A stretch of DNA of 33,946 nucleotides from DATAVK01 sp036267755 (GTDB lineage Bacteria; Actinomycetota; Actinomycetes; JAFAQI01): NCBI GenBank assembly GCA_036267755.1, contig DATAVK010000106.1, positions 1 through 33,946 on the forward strand, in the 5' to 3' direction. Position numbers and translations under genes: made by a program. Positions within the stretch are counted from its first letter, which is position 1. Each line of letters starts with the position of its first letter. The notes beneath the pieces were generated by a model that searched no databases, was not told the DNA's origin, and saw only the letters and a program-made list of their open reading frames with translations. Shown in pieces: positions 6,113 to 13,436 of the stretch.

Positions 6113-7372
6113 GTGCAGGCATTCGAGGTGACCGGGGGCGCTCGACTGCACGGTGAGACCCGCGTCGCCGGCGCCAAGAACAGCGTGCTGAAGGTGATGG
6201 CCGCCTCGCTACTGGCGACCGGCACGACCCGGCTGTCCAACGTTCCGGACATCGCCGACGTCACGATCATGGCCGAGGTGCTGCGGGGTCTCGGCGCGAC
6301 CGTGACCGGGCACGCGCCGGACATCGAGATCAGCGTGCCGGAGCAGCTCGGTCACGAGGCCGATTACGACCACGTCCGGCGGATCCGGGGCTCGATCTGC
6401 GTGCTCGGCCCGTTGCTCGCGCGGACCGGCCGAGCCCGCGTCGCGCTGCCCGGCGGGGATGCCATCGGCTCGCGCGGGCTGGATCTGCACATTGCCGGCC
6501 TCGAGCGACTGGGTACGACGTTCGACAACGTCCACGGTTACCTGGTTGCCGAGACCTCCGGCTTGCAAGGTGCCCAGGTCTGGCTCGACTTCCCCAGCGT
6601 CGGCGCCACCGAGAACATCGTGATGGCCGCCGTACTGGCCCGTGGCGCGACGACCATCGACAACGCGGCGCGCGAGCCGGAGATCGTCGACCTGTGCCAG
6701 ATGCTGGTCTCGATGGGCGCGCAGATCGGGGGAATCGGCACCTCGACCCTCGAGATCGAAGGCGTCGAACAGCTACGGCCGACCGAGCACCGCGTGGTCG
6801 CCGACCGCATCGTCGCGGGGACCTGGGCGTTCGCCGCCACCATGACCCAGGGCGACATCCGGGTCCGCGGCGTCGACCACGAGAACCTCGACCTCGCGCT
6901 CGACAAGCTGAGCCAGGCGGGAGCCCAGGTCACCACGCACAACGACGGGTTCCGCGTCTCCTGCGAGACCCGACCCCGTGCCGTCGACGTCGTCACACTG
7001 CCCTATCCCGGCTTTCCCACCGACCTGCAGCCGATGGCGATCGCCCTGAACGCGATCGCCGACGGGGTCGCCTTTGTCACCGAGAACATCTTCGAGGGCC
7101 GATTCATGTTCATCGACGAGCTGGCGCGGCTCTCCGCCGACGTCCGCACCGACGGCCATCACGCCATCGTTCGTGGCCGGGCCCGGCTCTCCAGCGCGCC
7201 GGTGCGCGCGACGGACATCCGTGCCGGAGCAGGTCTGGTGCTCGCCGGCCTGGTCGCGGACGGGGTCACGACGGTCCGGGACGCCTACCACGTGGACCGT
7301 GGCTATCCGTCGTTCGTGGAGACGCTCTGCGAGCTGGGTGCCGCGGTACGACGGGTCGACGAGGCGCCCTGA
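6113..7372 (+). CDS. murA: UDP-N-acetylglucosamine 1-carboxyvinyltransferase
   Basis: MurA (419 aa) catalyses the first committed step of peptidoglycan synthesis in the cytoplasm, transferring enolpyruvate from PEP to UDP-GlcNAc. The start GTG gives the family N-terminus with AKNSVLK, where Lys22-Asn23 match the conserved PEP-binding pair. The active-site loop reads LPGGDAIGSRGLDLH: the residue corresponding to E. coli Cys115 is Asp116. Asp at this position is known in Mycobacterium tuberculosis MurA and confers intrinsic fosfomycin insensitivity, because the drug alkylates the Cys. Later family motifs TDLQPMAIAL and ENIFEGRFMFIDEL are intact. Its promoter lies in the 49-base gap shared with the divergent adenosyltransferase gene. 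Confidence 0.97.
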   Translation: MQAFEVTGGARLHGETRVAGAKNSVLKVMAASLLATGTTRLSNVPDIADVTIMAEVLRGLGATVTGHAPDIEISVPEQLGHEADYDHVRRIRGSICVLGPLLARTGRARVALPGGDAIGSRGLDLHIAGLERLGTTFDNVHGYLVAETSGLQGAQVWLDFPSVGATENIVMAAVLARGATTIDNAAREPEIVDLCQMLVSMGAQIGGIGTSTLEIEGVEQLRPTEHRVVADRIVAGTWAFAATMTQGDIRVRGVDHENLDLALDKLSQAGAQVTTHNDGFRVSCETRPRAVDVVTLPYPGFPTDLQPMAIALNAIADGVAFVTENIFEGRFMFIDELARLSADVRTDGHHAIVRGRARLSSAPVRATDIRAGAGLVLAGLVADGVTTVRDAYHVDRGYPSFVETLCELGAAVRRVDEAP

Positions 7373-7382
7373 TCGACCCTGA

Positions 7383-7721
7383 TCAGTGCGAGCGGGTCGA
7401 GCGCAGGATCTGCTCGGCGGCGCCGAGGTCGGGCGGGAAGACCAGGACGACATGAGCGGTGCTCGGCCACGGGTGGCCGCTTGCGGTGTAGCCGGCACCG
7501 GCAGGCGCCACGGTGGCGCGGATGTCCGCGACCGCCAGCAGGTCACGGGCCTGTTCCGCCGGCTTACGCTCGTCGGTCCGCAGCACGGGCGACAGCAGGC
7601 CGTAGTCCGGCCGTTGCGTCGACTTCCGTATGCCGCGGGAACTGAACACCCACCGGCAGAGCAGCGTCACGGTAATGGCCAACAGGATGATCTGTTCGGC
7701 TTCCGTCCCCGATCCAGGCAC
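7383..7721 (-). CDS. Small membrane-anchored hypothetical protein
   Basis: The 112-residue product has one N-terminal transmembrane helix (residues about 9-26, IILLAITVTLLCRWVF), a basic linker and a soluble C-terminal domain of about 60 residues (ARDLLAVADIRATVAPAG to HVVLVFPPDLGAAEQIL). That domain has the beta-alpha-beta look of small actinobacterial proteins that follow a membrane anchor. The GTG at 7721 has six G bases in front of it and GAGACT 6 bases upstream. The gene converges on murA with a 10-base gap. No function can be assigned. Confidence 0.65.
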   Translation of the reverse strand: MPGSGTEAEQIILLAITVTLLCRWVFSSRGIRKSTQRPDYGLLSPVLRTDERKPAEQARDLLAVADIRATVAPAGAGYTASGHPWPSTAHVVLVFPPDLGAAEQILRSTRSH

Positions 7722-7820
7722 CCCCCCAGTCTCAACTGTTTGGCGCGGCGTGGCAACCGGACAGCCGTCTCATGCGTCTCATACTTTGACGGGCACGTAC
7801 GGCCGGACGAGAGGTGTCAC

Positions 7821-8192
7821 GTGACGCGCACGAAACCGAGCGCCGTGACGACCCCTGTACCGCGGCGTCCTGCGGATATGTCCATCACCATCGTCGACCC
7901 CGGCAGCAGTCTCCGACTGTCCGGGCGGCTGTGTGCCGCGACCGTGGCCGAGGTCCGGCTGGCCCTCGGCGATGCGGTCGACGCTGGCGTCGGCGACCTC
8001 TTCGTCGACCTTGCCGGAGTCGAGATGGGTGACGCGACCGGGCTAGGCGTACTGGTCGGAACCCACCGGCGGGCGCTGCGCGAGGACCGCAGGCTGGTGC
8101 TGCGAGAGGTCCCGGAGCGGATCGAGCGGCTGCTCACCGTGACCCGGCTGCACCGGGTGCTCTCGGTGGAACACCCCGTCAACGTCGCCTGA
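7821..8192 (+). CDS. STAS-domain protein, anti-sigma factor antagonist type
   Basis: The 123-residue protein is essentially one STAS domain (about residues 20-120): SITIVDPGSSLRLSGRL, LFVDLAGVEMGDATGLGVLVGT and LREVPERIERLLTVTRL. Such proteins bind anti-sigma factors, usually after a kinase partner has set the phosphorylation state of a Ser or Thr at the helix start (here DATGLG, Thr). No anti-sigma factor or kinase lies nearby. I take the GTG at 7821 because GAGAGG precedes it at good spacing; ATG 7878 is the alternative and would leave only the domain. Confidence 0.85.
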   Translation: MTRTKPSAVTTPVPRRPADMSITIVDPGSSLRLSGRLCAATVAEVRLALGDAVDAGVGDLFVDLAGVEMGDATGLGVLVGTHRRALREDRRLVLREVPERIERLLTVTRLHRVLSVEHPVNVA

Positions 8193-8198
8193 TCGACG

Positions 8199-8603
8199 CT
8201 AGATGTCGTCCAGGCTGAACGACCCACCCGGTGCGGGCGCCTCGCCTGAGGCCGCGGGCGGCGTCGGCGCGGTGGGCGGCGGCGCGGCGGCGGGAGTTCC
8301 CGGAGCCGGTGCCCCCGCAGCCGGGGCTGCGGGCGGGGGCGCAGCGGGCGCGGCAGGTGCCGCGGCGATCGGTCCGTGGGTGGCGACGTGGGCGTCGACG
8401 GCCGCTAGTGCGCCCGCGACTGCCTCGGCGGACCCGCCCTGCCGCTGCTGCGCGTAGTACGCCGTACCCAGGACGGCGATCAGGGCGTCGCCGGCTCGCT
8501 TGGTCTGGATGTCGTCGAGCTTGGTCTGGCCCTGCGCGACGCCTTGCTGCGCCTTGACCATCGCCTGCTCGGCTTGCGCCTTCACCTTGTCCATGAAGCC
8601 CAT
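8199..8603 (-). CDS. Hypothetical protein with Ala/Pro-rich tail
   Basis: The 134-residue protein starts with an amphipathic, Gln/Lys-rich helix (MGFMDKVKAQAEQAMVKAQQ) followed by a short globular stretch (GDALIAVLGTAYYAQQRQG). From about residue 78 it becomes almost pure Ala, Pro and Gly, ending in the acidic FSLDDI. The tail looks like a flexible linker presenting a C-terminal peptide. A strong GAGGAGAG precedes the ATG. It lies 25 bases after the AIM24-family gene on the same strand, so they are probably cotranscribed. Function unknown. Confidence 0.75.
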   Translation of the reverse strand: MGFMDKVKAQAEQAMVKAQQGVAQGQTKLDDIQTKRAGDALIAVLGTAYYAQQRQGGSAEAVAGALAAVDAHVATHGPIAAAPAAPAAPPPAAPAAGAPAPGTPAAAPPPTAPTPPAASGEAPAPGGSFSLDDI

Positions 8604-8628
8604 GACTGCTGCTCTCCTCGAAGGGGTC

Positions 8629-9420
8629 TTACAGGCCGAGCCCGGCGAGCGGGCCGCGGCGGTCGTCGCCGGACGTGCCGATCACTCGGCGCAGCGCCTC
8701 GCCGAGCGCGTGGATGGAGGTGGACTGCAAGATCACCGCGCCGTCACCTTTGAAGGTAGCCAGGTTGATGCCCTCGCCGCCGAACACCGCGGTCATAGCG
8801 GTCTGGGCGTTGAGGCCACCGACACGTTCGACGGTGTAGGTCACGGTGTCCTCGAAGGCGACGACGTTTCCGGTCTCGGCCTGGATCGTGCCGCCGTACT
8901 TGGCGGGGTTGAGCTCGATGAAGTTGCCGGCCGCCGCGACGAACACGGTGCCGGCGCCGCTGTACTTCTGCAACACGAAGCCCTCATGGCCGCGCAGCCC
9001 GGTCCGCAGCCCCGTGAACGCGATGTCGAACCCGATCGACTCCTCGGCCGCGATCATCGCGCCGCGCTCGGCGAACCAGCTGCGGGTCCTATCCAGCTCG
9101 ATCGCGCGGAGTTCACCGGGCAGTACGCCGGCGAAGCTCACCAGGCCACTGCCACCCTCGGCGCGGTAGTACTGAAAGGCGAGCCCCTCACCGGCGAGCG
9201 CTCGCTTGCCGACGTCCATCGCCTTCGCGAGCAGGCCGCCGCCGGTGGCGGCGGGAGCGCCGACACCCTGGCCGCCCTGCGGTCGGGTCAGCCGGGTCTC
9301 CATGGAGACGTTCGCGGTCTTCCATCGCAGCGTGCCGCGATCGCCGTACACACAGGTGCCGGGCTCGAGCTGGACCACGGCCATCTGGTTGGCGGTGCCG
9401 ACGATCTTGTGCGAGAGCAT
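8629..9420 (-). CDS. AIM24 family protein
   Basis: The 263-residue protein is a beta-rich AIM24/TIM-barrel-unrelated trimer-type family member, recognised from its repeated Gly-rich strands: VVQLEPGTCVYGDRGTLRW near the start, LAFQYYRAEGGSGLVSFAG in the middle and YGGTIQAETGNVVAFEDTV later. The mitochondrial relative Aim24 affects respiratory-complex assembly, but the bacterial role is unknown. The ATG at 9420 has GGGGGATGG upstream; an in-frame ATG at 9438 is the alternative. The upstream in-frame extension to 9849 overlaps the methyltransferase gene and is rejected. It probably forms an operon with the Ala/Pro-tailed gene downstream. Confidence 0.82.
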   Translation of the reverse strand: MLSHKIVGTANQMAVVQLEPGTCVYGDRGTLRWKTANVSMETRLTRPQGGQGVGAPAATGGGLLAKAMDVGKRALAGEGLAFQYYRAEGGSGLVSFAGVLPGELRAIELDRTRSWFAERGAMIAAEESIGFDIAFTGLRTGLRGHEGFVLQKYSGAGTVFVAAAGNFIELNPAKYGGTIQAETGNVVAFEDTVTYTVERVGGLNAQTAMTAVFGGEGINLATFKGDGAVILQSTSIHALGEALRRVIGTSGDDRRGPLAGLGL

Positions 9421-9457
9421 CGTTGATCCATCCCCCATAAGAGTTGTCGCGCGGACA

Positions 9458-10225
9458 CTATCGCCGCGGGCTCGACCCGACCACCAGCCATGCCTTGGCC
9501 GGCACGACGAACGATTCCTCGGGCAGCAGGTCGCGGCAATGGGCGCGCAGCTCGCCGCGGGCCGCGTCTGAGAGCCCGGCGACGTACGCGCCGGCCGGTC
9601 CGACCCCAAGCATGAAGGGCTCCCACCACTCGTCGAAGCCGGGATGTACGACGTCAACCGCCAGGACTGACGCCACGACGCCAGCCCAGCCGGCGGTCGC
9701 GGCCAACTCCTGCAGCTGACCCCGTGCCACCCCCGGCAGGGTCGACTCGTCCGGGGCGGTCGGATCGAGGTTCCGGGCGGCGCGCCAGAACGTCGAGAGT
9801 GGCCCGCCATCGCCGGCGTGGTCCCACACGCTCGCCGCCACCAGGCCACCAGGCGCCGTCACGCGGGCCATCTCCCGTAGCCCGGCGACCGGATCGGCCA
9901 TCAAGTGCACGACCAACTGCGCCAACGCCGCGTCGAACACCCCGTCGGCGAACGGCAGCCGCTCGGCGACCGCGACGACGGCGGTCACGGGCAGGACGTC
10001 CACGGCTCGCACGAACTGAACCGATGGGTCGACCGCGTGAATGCCGCTCGCCCCGATCGGAGCCCGCTCGACCAACGCCTCGGTGAGCGCCCCTGGACCA
10101 CAGCCCACATCGAGCACCGGACGGCCGATCCGAGGACCCAGATGGTCGAGCAAGGCCGCAGCGAGCGGACGGGAGTAGCGCCCCATGAACCGCCCGTAGG
10201 CGTCTGCCGACACGTCGAACGACAC
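9458..10225 (-). CDS. Class I SAM-dependent methyltransferase
   Basis: The 255-residue protein carries the SAM-binding motif VLDVGCGPGALTEAL (about residues 34-48), the acidic residue of motif II (HAVDPS), motif III around AERLPFADGVFDAALAQLVVH and the post-motif EMARVTAPGGLVAASVW. These place it with ubiquinone/menaquinone-like methyltransferases of broad substrate range; the substrate cannot be named. The GTG at 10225 has TACGGT 6 bases upstream. Longer in-frame openings reaching 10753 overlap the phosphatase gene on the opposite strand and are rejected. It diverges from that phosphatase gene. Confidence 0.88.
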   Translation of the reverse strand: MSFDVSADAYGRFMGRYSRPLAAALLDHLGPRIGRPVLDVGCGPGALTEALVERAPIGASGIHAVDPSVQFVRAVDVLPVTAVVAVAERLPFADGVFDAALAQLVVHLMADPVAGLREMARVTAPGGLVAASVWDHAGDGGPLSTFWRAARNLDPTAPDESTLPGVARGQLQELAATAGWAGVVASVLAVDVVHPGFDEWWEPFMLGVGPAGAYVAGLSDAARGELRAHCRDLLPEESFVVPAKAWLVVGSSPRR

Positions 10226-10231
10226 GACCTG

Positions 10232-10237
10232 ACCGTA
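10232..10237 (-). promoter_or_regulatory. Putative -10 for the methyltransferase gene
   Basis: On the minus strand TACGGT ends 6 bases before the GTG at 10225, fitting a leaderless transcript, and decides the start of this gene. Confidence 0.55.
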
Positions 10238-10289
10238 CGTGTCGGTTGCCTGGCACCCAGTCGTCGACCGGCCTTCGTGTCCACGTCGA

Positions 10290-10303
10290 CGGGTGTTCAC
10301 CCG
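10290..10303. promoter_or_regulatory. Palindrome upstream of the exported phosphatase gene
   Basis: CGGGTG and CACCCG flank a TT, forming a 6-2-6 inverted repeat that ends 19 bases before the ATG at 10323. Size and place suit a repressor site in the 97-base gap between divergent genes, but no cognate regulator is next door. Confidence 0.3.
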
Positions 10304-10322
10304 GCCCCGAAACAGTGCCCGC

Positions 10323-11894
10323 ATGAGAGCAAAGATGACCCCGGAACTGGCCCGTACCCTCAGTGCTGCCGAGCAGCACGAGTGGTTCAAGGGAATGACG
10401 CGCCGCAACGTCCTTCGGGGCAGCCTGCTCGGCGCCGGCGCTGTAGTGGCCGGCCCGACGCTCCTCAGCGGCTCGGCGTCGGCAGCCGCCAAGCCCGCCA
10501 CGGCGCTGCTCCGCTCGGCGCCGAGGGGGAACGGAGCCGTCGTCACGCCCTTCGGGCGCCACGTGGCGTACGGCGCGGACGCAACCCGGCAGATCTCGGT
10601 GTCCTGGCAGCTCCCGGCCCTGGTCAACAAGCCGTTCCTGCGCATCGGCACCTCGCCGTGGGACCTCAGCGGCCGCATCGGCGCCGACCTGCGCGTGCTG
10701 AACACTCCGCGCACCGACATCGACTCGGTCGACGCCGTCTCGCCACACGACACCTCGGCGGTCGAGCAGTACTACGTGCAGGCGAGGCTCCAAGGCCTGC
10801 GGCCGGGGCAGACGTACTACTACGTCGTCGGTCACGACGGATGGGACGCCCCGGGTCACCTTGACACCATCCGGAGCTTCACGACCGCTCCCGACAGTCA
10901 GGACTCGTTCACCTTCACCGCGTTCGGCGACCAGGGCGTGACCTACGACGCGCTCGGCACCACCAACCTGATCCGAGCCCAGAACCCGGCCTTCCACCTT
11001 CACGCCGGGGACATCTCCTACGCCGAGGACGGCGGGGACGGGCTCATCACGGACAGCTACGACCCGCGGGTCTGGGACGGCTTCCTCAACCAGGTTGAGC
11101 CGGTCGCCTCCACGACCCCGTGGCAGATCGCGGCAGGTAACCACGAGATGGAGACCTGGTACTCCCCGAACGGCTACGGCGGGCTGTTCGATCGGTTCGC
11201 GCTGCCAGGGTCGACGACGTACTACTCCTTCGTCTACGGCAACGTGATGGTCATCAGCCTCGACGCGAACGACGTCTCCGACGAGATCCCGGCCAACAAC
11301 GGCTACTCCGGCGGCAAGCAGACAACCTGGCTGGCTCAGCAGCTCGCCGCTGCCCGGTCGCGGACAGACATCGACTTCGTCGTCGCCTACTTCCACCACT
11401 GCGCCTTCTCGACCTGCGCCGTGCACGGGTCCGAGGGCGGGGTCCGGGCGAACTGGGTGCCGTTGTTCGACAAGTACGCCGTCGACCTCGTTATCAACGG
11501 TCACAACCACATCTACGAGCGGACCGACCCGATCAAGAAAGGTGCGGCGACGGCGGCCGCGCCGATCGGCGCCACGATCACGCCGGCGACGCAGGGTACG
11601 ACGTACATCACGGCTGGTGGGGCCGGCGAGAGCTTGTACAACTTCGACGCCCCCGACAGCTACGAGGGTGCGGTCGACAACGACAGCGCGGTGCCGGGGT
11701 TCATCAACGAGCCGGGTGGCACCACGACGCCCGAGACCGTCAACTGGTCGCGGGTGCGCTACACCGGATACTGCTTGGTGGTCGCGGAGAGCACGCCGGC
11801 CCGACGCGGCGGCACCTCGAAGCTCACCATCCGCGGTCTCGCGGAGAGCGGCCAGGAGCTCGATCGGTTCGTGCTGACGCGCACCGCTCGCTGA
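10323..11894 (+). CDS. Tat-exported purple acid phosphatase-like metallophosphoesterase
   Basis: The 523-residue protein has a twin-arginine signal (TRRNVLRGSLLGAGAVV at about residues 26-42, followed by an ASA-type cleavage region). Next comes a fibronectin-like N-terminal domain of purple acid phosphatases, then the metallophosphoesterase domain. Dinuclear-metal motifs appear in order: AFGDQG, HAGDISYAED, GNHEME, YFHHC and INGHNHIYER. Such enzymes hydrolyse phosphomonoesters outside the membrane, folding with metals in the cytoplasm before Tat export. The ATG at 10323 is chosen because it keeps a short n-region before the RR motif; ATG 10335 is possible. Phosphate scavenging is the likely role. 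No PHO-type box was identified. Confidence 0.92.
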   Translation: MRAKMTPELARTLSAAEQHEWFKGMTRRNVLRGSLLGAGAVVAGPTLLSGSASAAAKPATALLRSAPRGNGAVVTPFGRHVAYGADATRQISVSWQLPALVNKPFLRIGTSPWDLSGRIGADLRVLNTPRTDIDSVDAVSPHDTSAVEQYYVQARLQGLRPGQTYYYVVGHDGWDAPGHLDTIRSFTTAPDSQDSFTFTAFGDQGVTYDALGTTNLIRAQNPAFHLHAGDISYAEDGGDGLITDSYDPRVWDGFLNQVEPVASTTPWQIAAGNHEMETWYSPNGYGGLFDRFALPGSTTYYSFVYGNVMVISLDANDVSDEIPANNGYSGGKQTTWLAQQLAAARSRTDIDFVVAYFHHCAFSTCAVHGSEGGVRANWVPLFDKYAVDLVINGHNHIYERTDPIKKGAATAAAPIGATITPATQGTTYITAGGAGESLYNFDAPDSYEGAVDNDSAVPGFINEPGGTTTPETVNWSRVRYTGYCLVVAESTPARRGGTSKLTIRGLAESGQELDRFVLTRTAR

Positions 11895-11937
11895 CCGCGG
11901 GCCGCACCGGAGTGAAGGTCGCGCGGACGCGACCTCA

Positions 11938-11943
11938 TAGGTT
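11938..11943 (+). promoter_or_regulatory. Putative -10 of a leaderless nucS promoter
   Basis: TAGGTT ends 6 bases before the GTG at 11950. It lies in the 55-base gap after the phosphatase gene. Confidence 0.55.
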
Positions 11944-11949
11944 GACCGC

Positions 11950-12606
11950 GTGCGGTTGGTGATTGCTCGTTGCGAGGTCGACTACTCGGGACGCCTGGAT
12001 GCGCATCTGCCGATGGCGACGCGGTTGCTGCTGGTCAAGGCGGACGGGACGCTCCTGATCCACGCCGACGCGGGCAGCAAGGCGCTCAACTGGATGAGTC
12101 CGCCGTGCGTGCTGCGCGAGGAACCAGGCCGCTGGACCGTGACGAACAAGGCCGGCGAGCAGCTGGTCCTCACGATCGAGGAGATCGTCTCCGACGTGAC
12201 CGCCCACCTGGGTATCGATCCCGGGCTGGTGAAGGACGGCGTCGAGGCCCACCTGCAGGTGCTGCTGGCCGAGCGGTGCGAGACGTTGGGAGCCGGCTGG
12301 CGACTGGTACGACGGGAGTACCCGACCGACATCGGCCCGGTCGACCTGCTGTGCCGGGACGCGCAGGGCGCGACGGTCGCCGTCGAGATCAAGCGGCGCG
12401 GCGAGATCGACGGCGTCGAGCAGCTGGCGCGCTACGTCGAGCGGCTCGACCGCGACCCGTTGCTCCGACCGGTGCGTGGAGTCTTCGCCGCGCAGGAGAT
12501 CAAGCCGCAGGCTCGCGTGCTCGCCGCTGAGCGCGGCATCGACTGCGTGATCCTGGACTACAACGAGCTGCGAGGCATCGAGTCCGACGTACCCCGCCTG
12601 TTCTGA
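11950..12606 (+). CDS. nucS: Mismatch-specific endonuclease NucS
   Basis: NucS (218 aa) cuts both strands at certain mismatches and is the core of the non-canonical mismatch repair of actinomycetes that lack MutS and MutL. The N-terminal DNA-binding/dimerisation domain begins with the family hallmark RLVIARCEVDYSGRL and includes NWMSPPCVL. The C-terminal RecB-like nuclease domain holds the catalytic set Asp in DIGPVDLLCRD, then Glu and Lys in VAVEIKRRG, followed by GVEQLARYVERL. The family's known C-terminal clamp-interaction tail corresponds to the short end after ILDYNELRG (DVPRLF). Start is GTG, with a -10 hexamer 6 bases upstream. Confidence 0.96.
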   Translation: MRLVIARCEVDYSGRLDAHLPMATRLLLVKADGTLLIHADAGSKALNWMSPPCVLREEPGRWTVTNKAGEQLVLTIEEIVSDVTAHLGIDPGLVKDGVEAHLQVLLAERCETLGAGWRLVRREYPTDIGPVDLLCRDAQGATVAVEIKRRGEIDGVEQLARYVERLDRDPLLRPVRGVFAAQEIKPQARVLAAERGIDCVILDYNELRGIESDVPRLF

Positions 12607-12608
12607 CC

Positions 12609-12630
12609 CACCAACGGGCCATGCGTGCGG
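12609..12630. repeat. Partial copy of the 30-base gene-junction repeat
   Basis: The 22 bases match 1687-1708 at 20 positions (core GGGCCATGCGTG). As in the first array, the copy fills a gap between convergent stop codons, here nucS and the GAF-ANTAR gene, and runs up to the minus-strand stop triplet. Confidence 0.7.
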
Positions 12631-12631
12631 T

Positions 12632-13393
12632 CTAGCTGGCGGTGATCGCGTCGACGATCTGTTGCGCCACGGTCCGGAGCTTGGTGTTCGTGGTCGTGCT
12701 CCGACGCCGTAGCAGCTGGAAGGCGTCGTCGGCGTTGATCCGGTGCTCGTGCATCAGGATGCCCTTGGCCTGCTCGATCACGGCCCGCGAGTTGATCGCC
12801 TCCTGCAGCTGCTCGGACAGCCGCCGCGCACCGTCGTACGTCGTAGCATTCGCCAGCGCAATGGCCGCCTGCGCTCCGTAGAGGGCGATCAGTACGTCGT
12901 CGACGACCCCGAAACCGTCGCCGGAGCGGCTGTAGAGGTTCAGCGCCCCGATGGCGTCCCCGCGGACGATGAGCGGTGCGGCCAGGAAGCTGCTGATGTC
13001 GCTGTCCCGAGCCCCGGTGCTGAACTCCGGCCACCGTTCCTCGGCCTCATCCACGGTCACGCGCAGGATGGTCTTGTCGCGCATCGCCTGCAGGCACGGG
13101 CCCTCGTCGAGCTCGTACTGACCTCGATCGACGGCCAGCGTGCGCTCGTCGGTGTACGCCGCGGTCAGGTAGCCCTTGCGGTCGTCCAGGGTGACGCCGG
13201 CCGCGTCACAGCCCTCGATGGTCTGTGCCGCGAGGTCGACCACGCGCTGCAACGTGGTCTCCACGCTCTCCTCGGACACCAGCAGGTGGGAGAGCTCGTG
13301 GAGCGCCGCCGCGACGTCGTCGGCGTTGGATTGGAGGACTTCGCTCAGGGCCTCCGCATCGATGACCGAGCGTTCCCTGTCAGCCGTGGTCAC
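12632..13393 (-). CDS. GAF-ANTAR RNA-binding antitermination regulator
   Basis: The 253-residue protein has a GAF sensor domain (about residues 40-175, with TIEGCDAAGVTL, DEGPCLQAM and FLAAPLIVRGDAIGALNLYS). An ANTAR domain follows (about 190-245, LQEAINSRAVIEQAKGILM then AFQLLRRRS). ANTAR proteins bind paired stem-loops in nascent mRNA and block intrinsic terminators; GAF gives ligand or redox control. Targets here are not identifiable by eye. The GTG at 13393 has TACGCT 7 bases upstream and diverges from the hydroxyacyl-CoA dehydrogenase gene over 43 bases, but neighbourhood alone does not show it controls that gene. Confidence 0.92.
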   Translation of the reverse strand: MTTADRERSVIDAEALSEVLQSNADDVAAALHELSHLLVSEESVETTLQRVVDLAAQTIEGCDAAGVTLDDRKGYLTAAYTDERTLAVDRGQYELDEGPCLQAMRDKTILRVTVDEAEERWPEFSTGARDSDISSFLAAPLIVRGDAIGALNLYSRSGDGFGVVDDVLIALYGAQAAIALANATTYDGARRLSEQLQEAINSRAVIEQAKGILMHEHRINADDAFQLLRRRSTTTNTKLRTVAQQIVDAITAS

Positions 13394-13400
13394 GGGTTCG

Positions 13401-13406
13401 AGCGTA
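13401..13406 (-). promoter_or_regulatory. Putative -10 for the GAF-ANTAR gene
   Basis: On the minus strand TACGCT ends 7 bases before the GTG at 13393, in a 43-base divergent gap. On the plus strand GAGACT sits 7 bases before the GTG at 13437 and may serve the opposite gene. Confidence 0.45.
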
Positions 13407-13436
13407 GATCATTTGCGGTAGGCGAGACTGGACGGT

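Noticed and set aside
7816..7825. Exact palindrome GTCACGTGAC over the STAS start codon
   Set aside because: Ten-base palindromes with CACGTG are expected by chance in such DNA, and nothing else supports an operator.
7368..8205. Similar CTGATCGAC strings at two convergent junctions (about 7370 and 8190)
   Set aside because: The similarity is about 12 bases and includes the TGA stop codons themselves, so chance is enough to explain it.
9654..11510. 618-residue minus-strand open frame
   Set aside because: It covers the phosphatase and the methyltransferase, is Arg/Gly/Val-rich and has no family motif; it is a shadow of the two real genes in high-G+C DNA.
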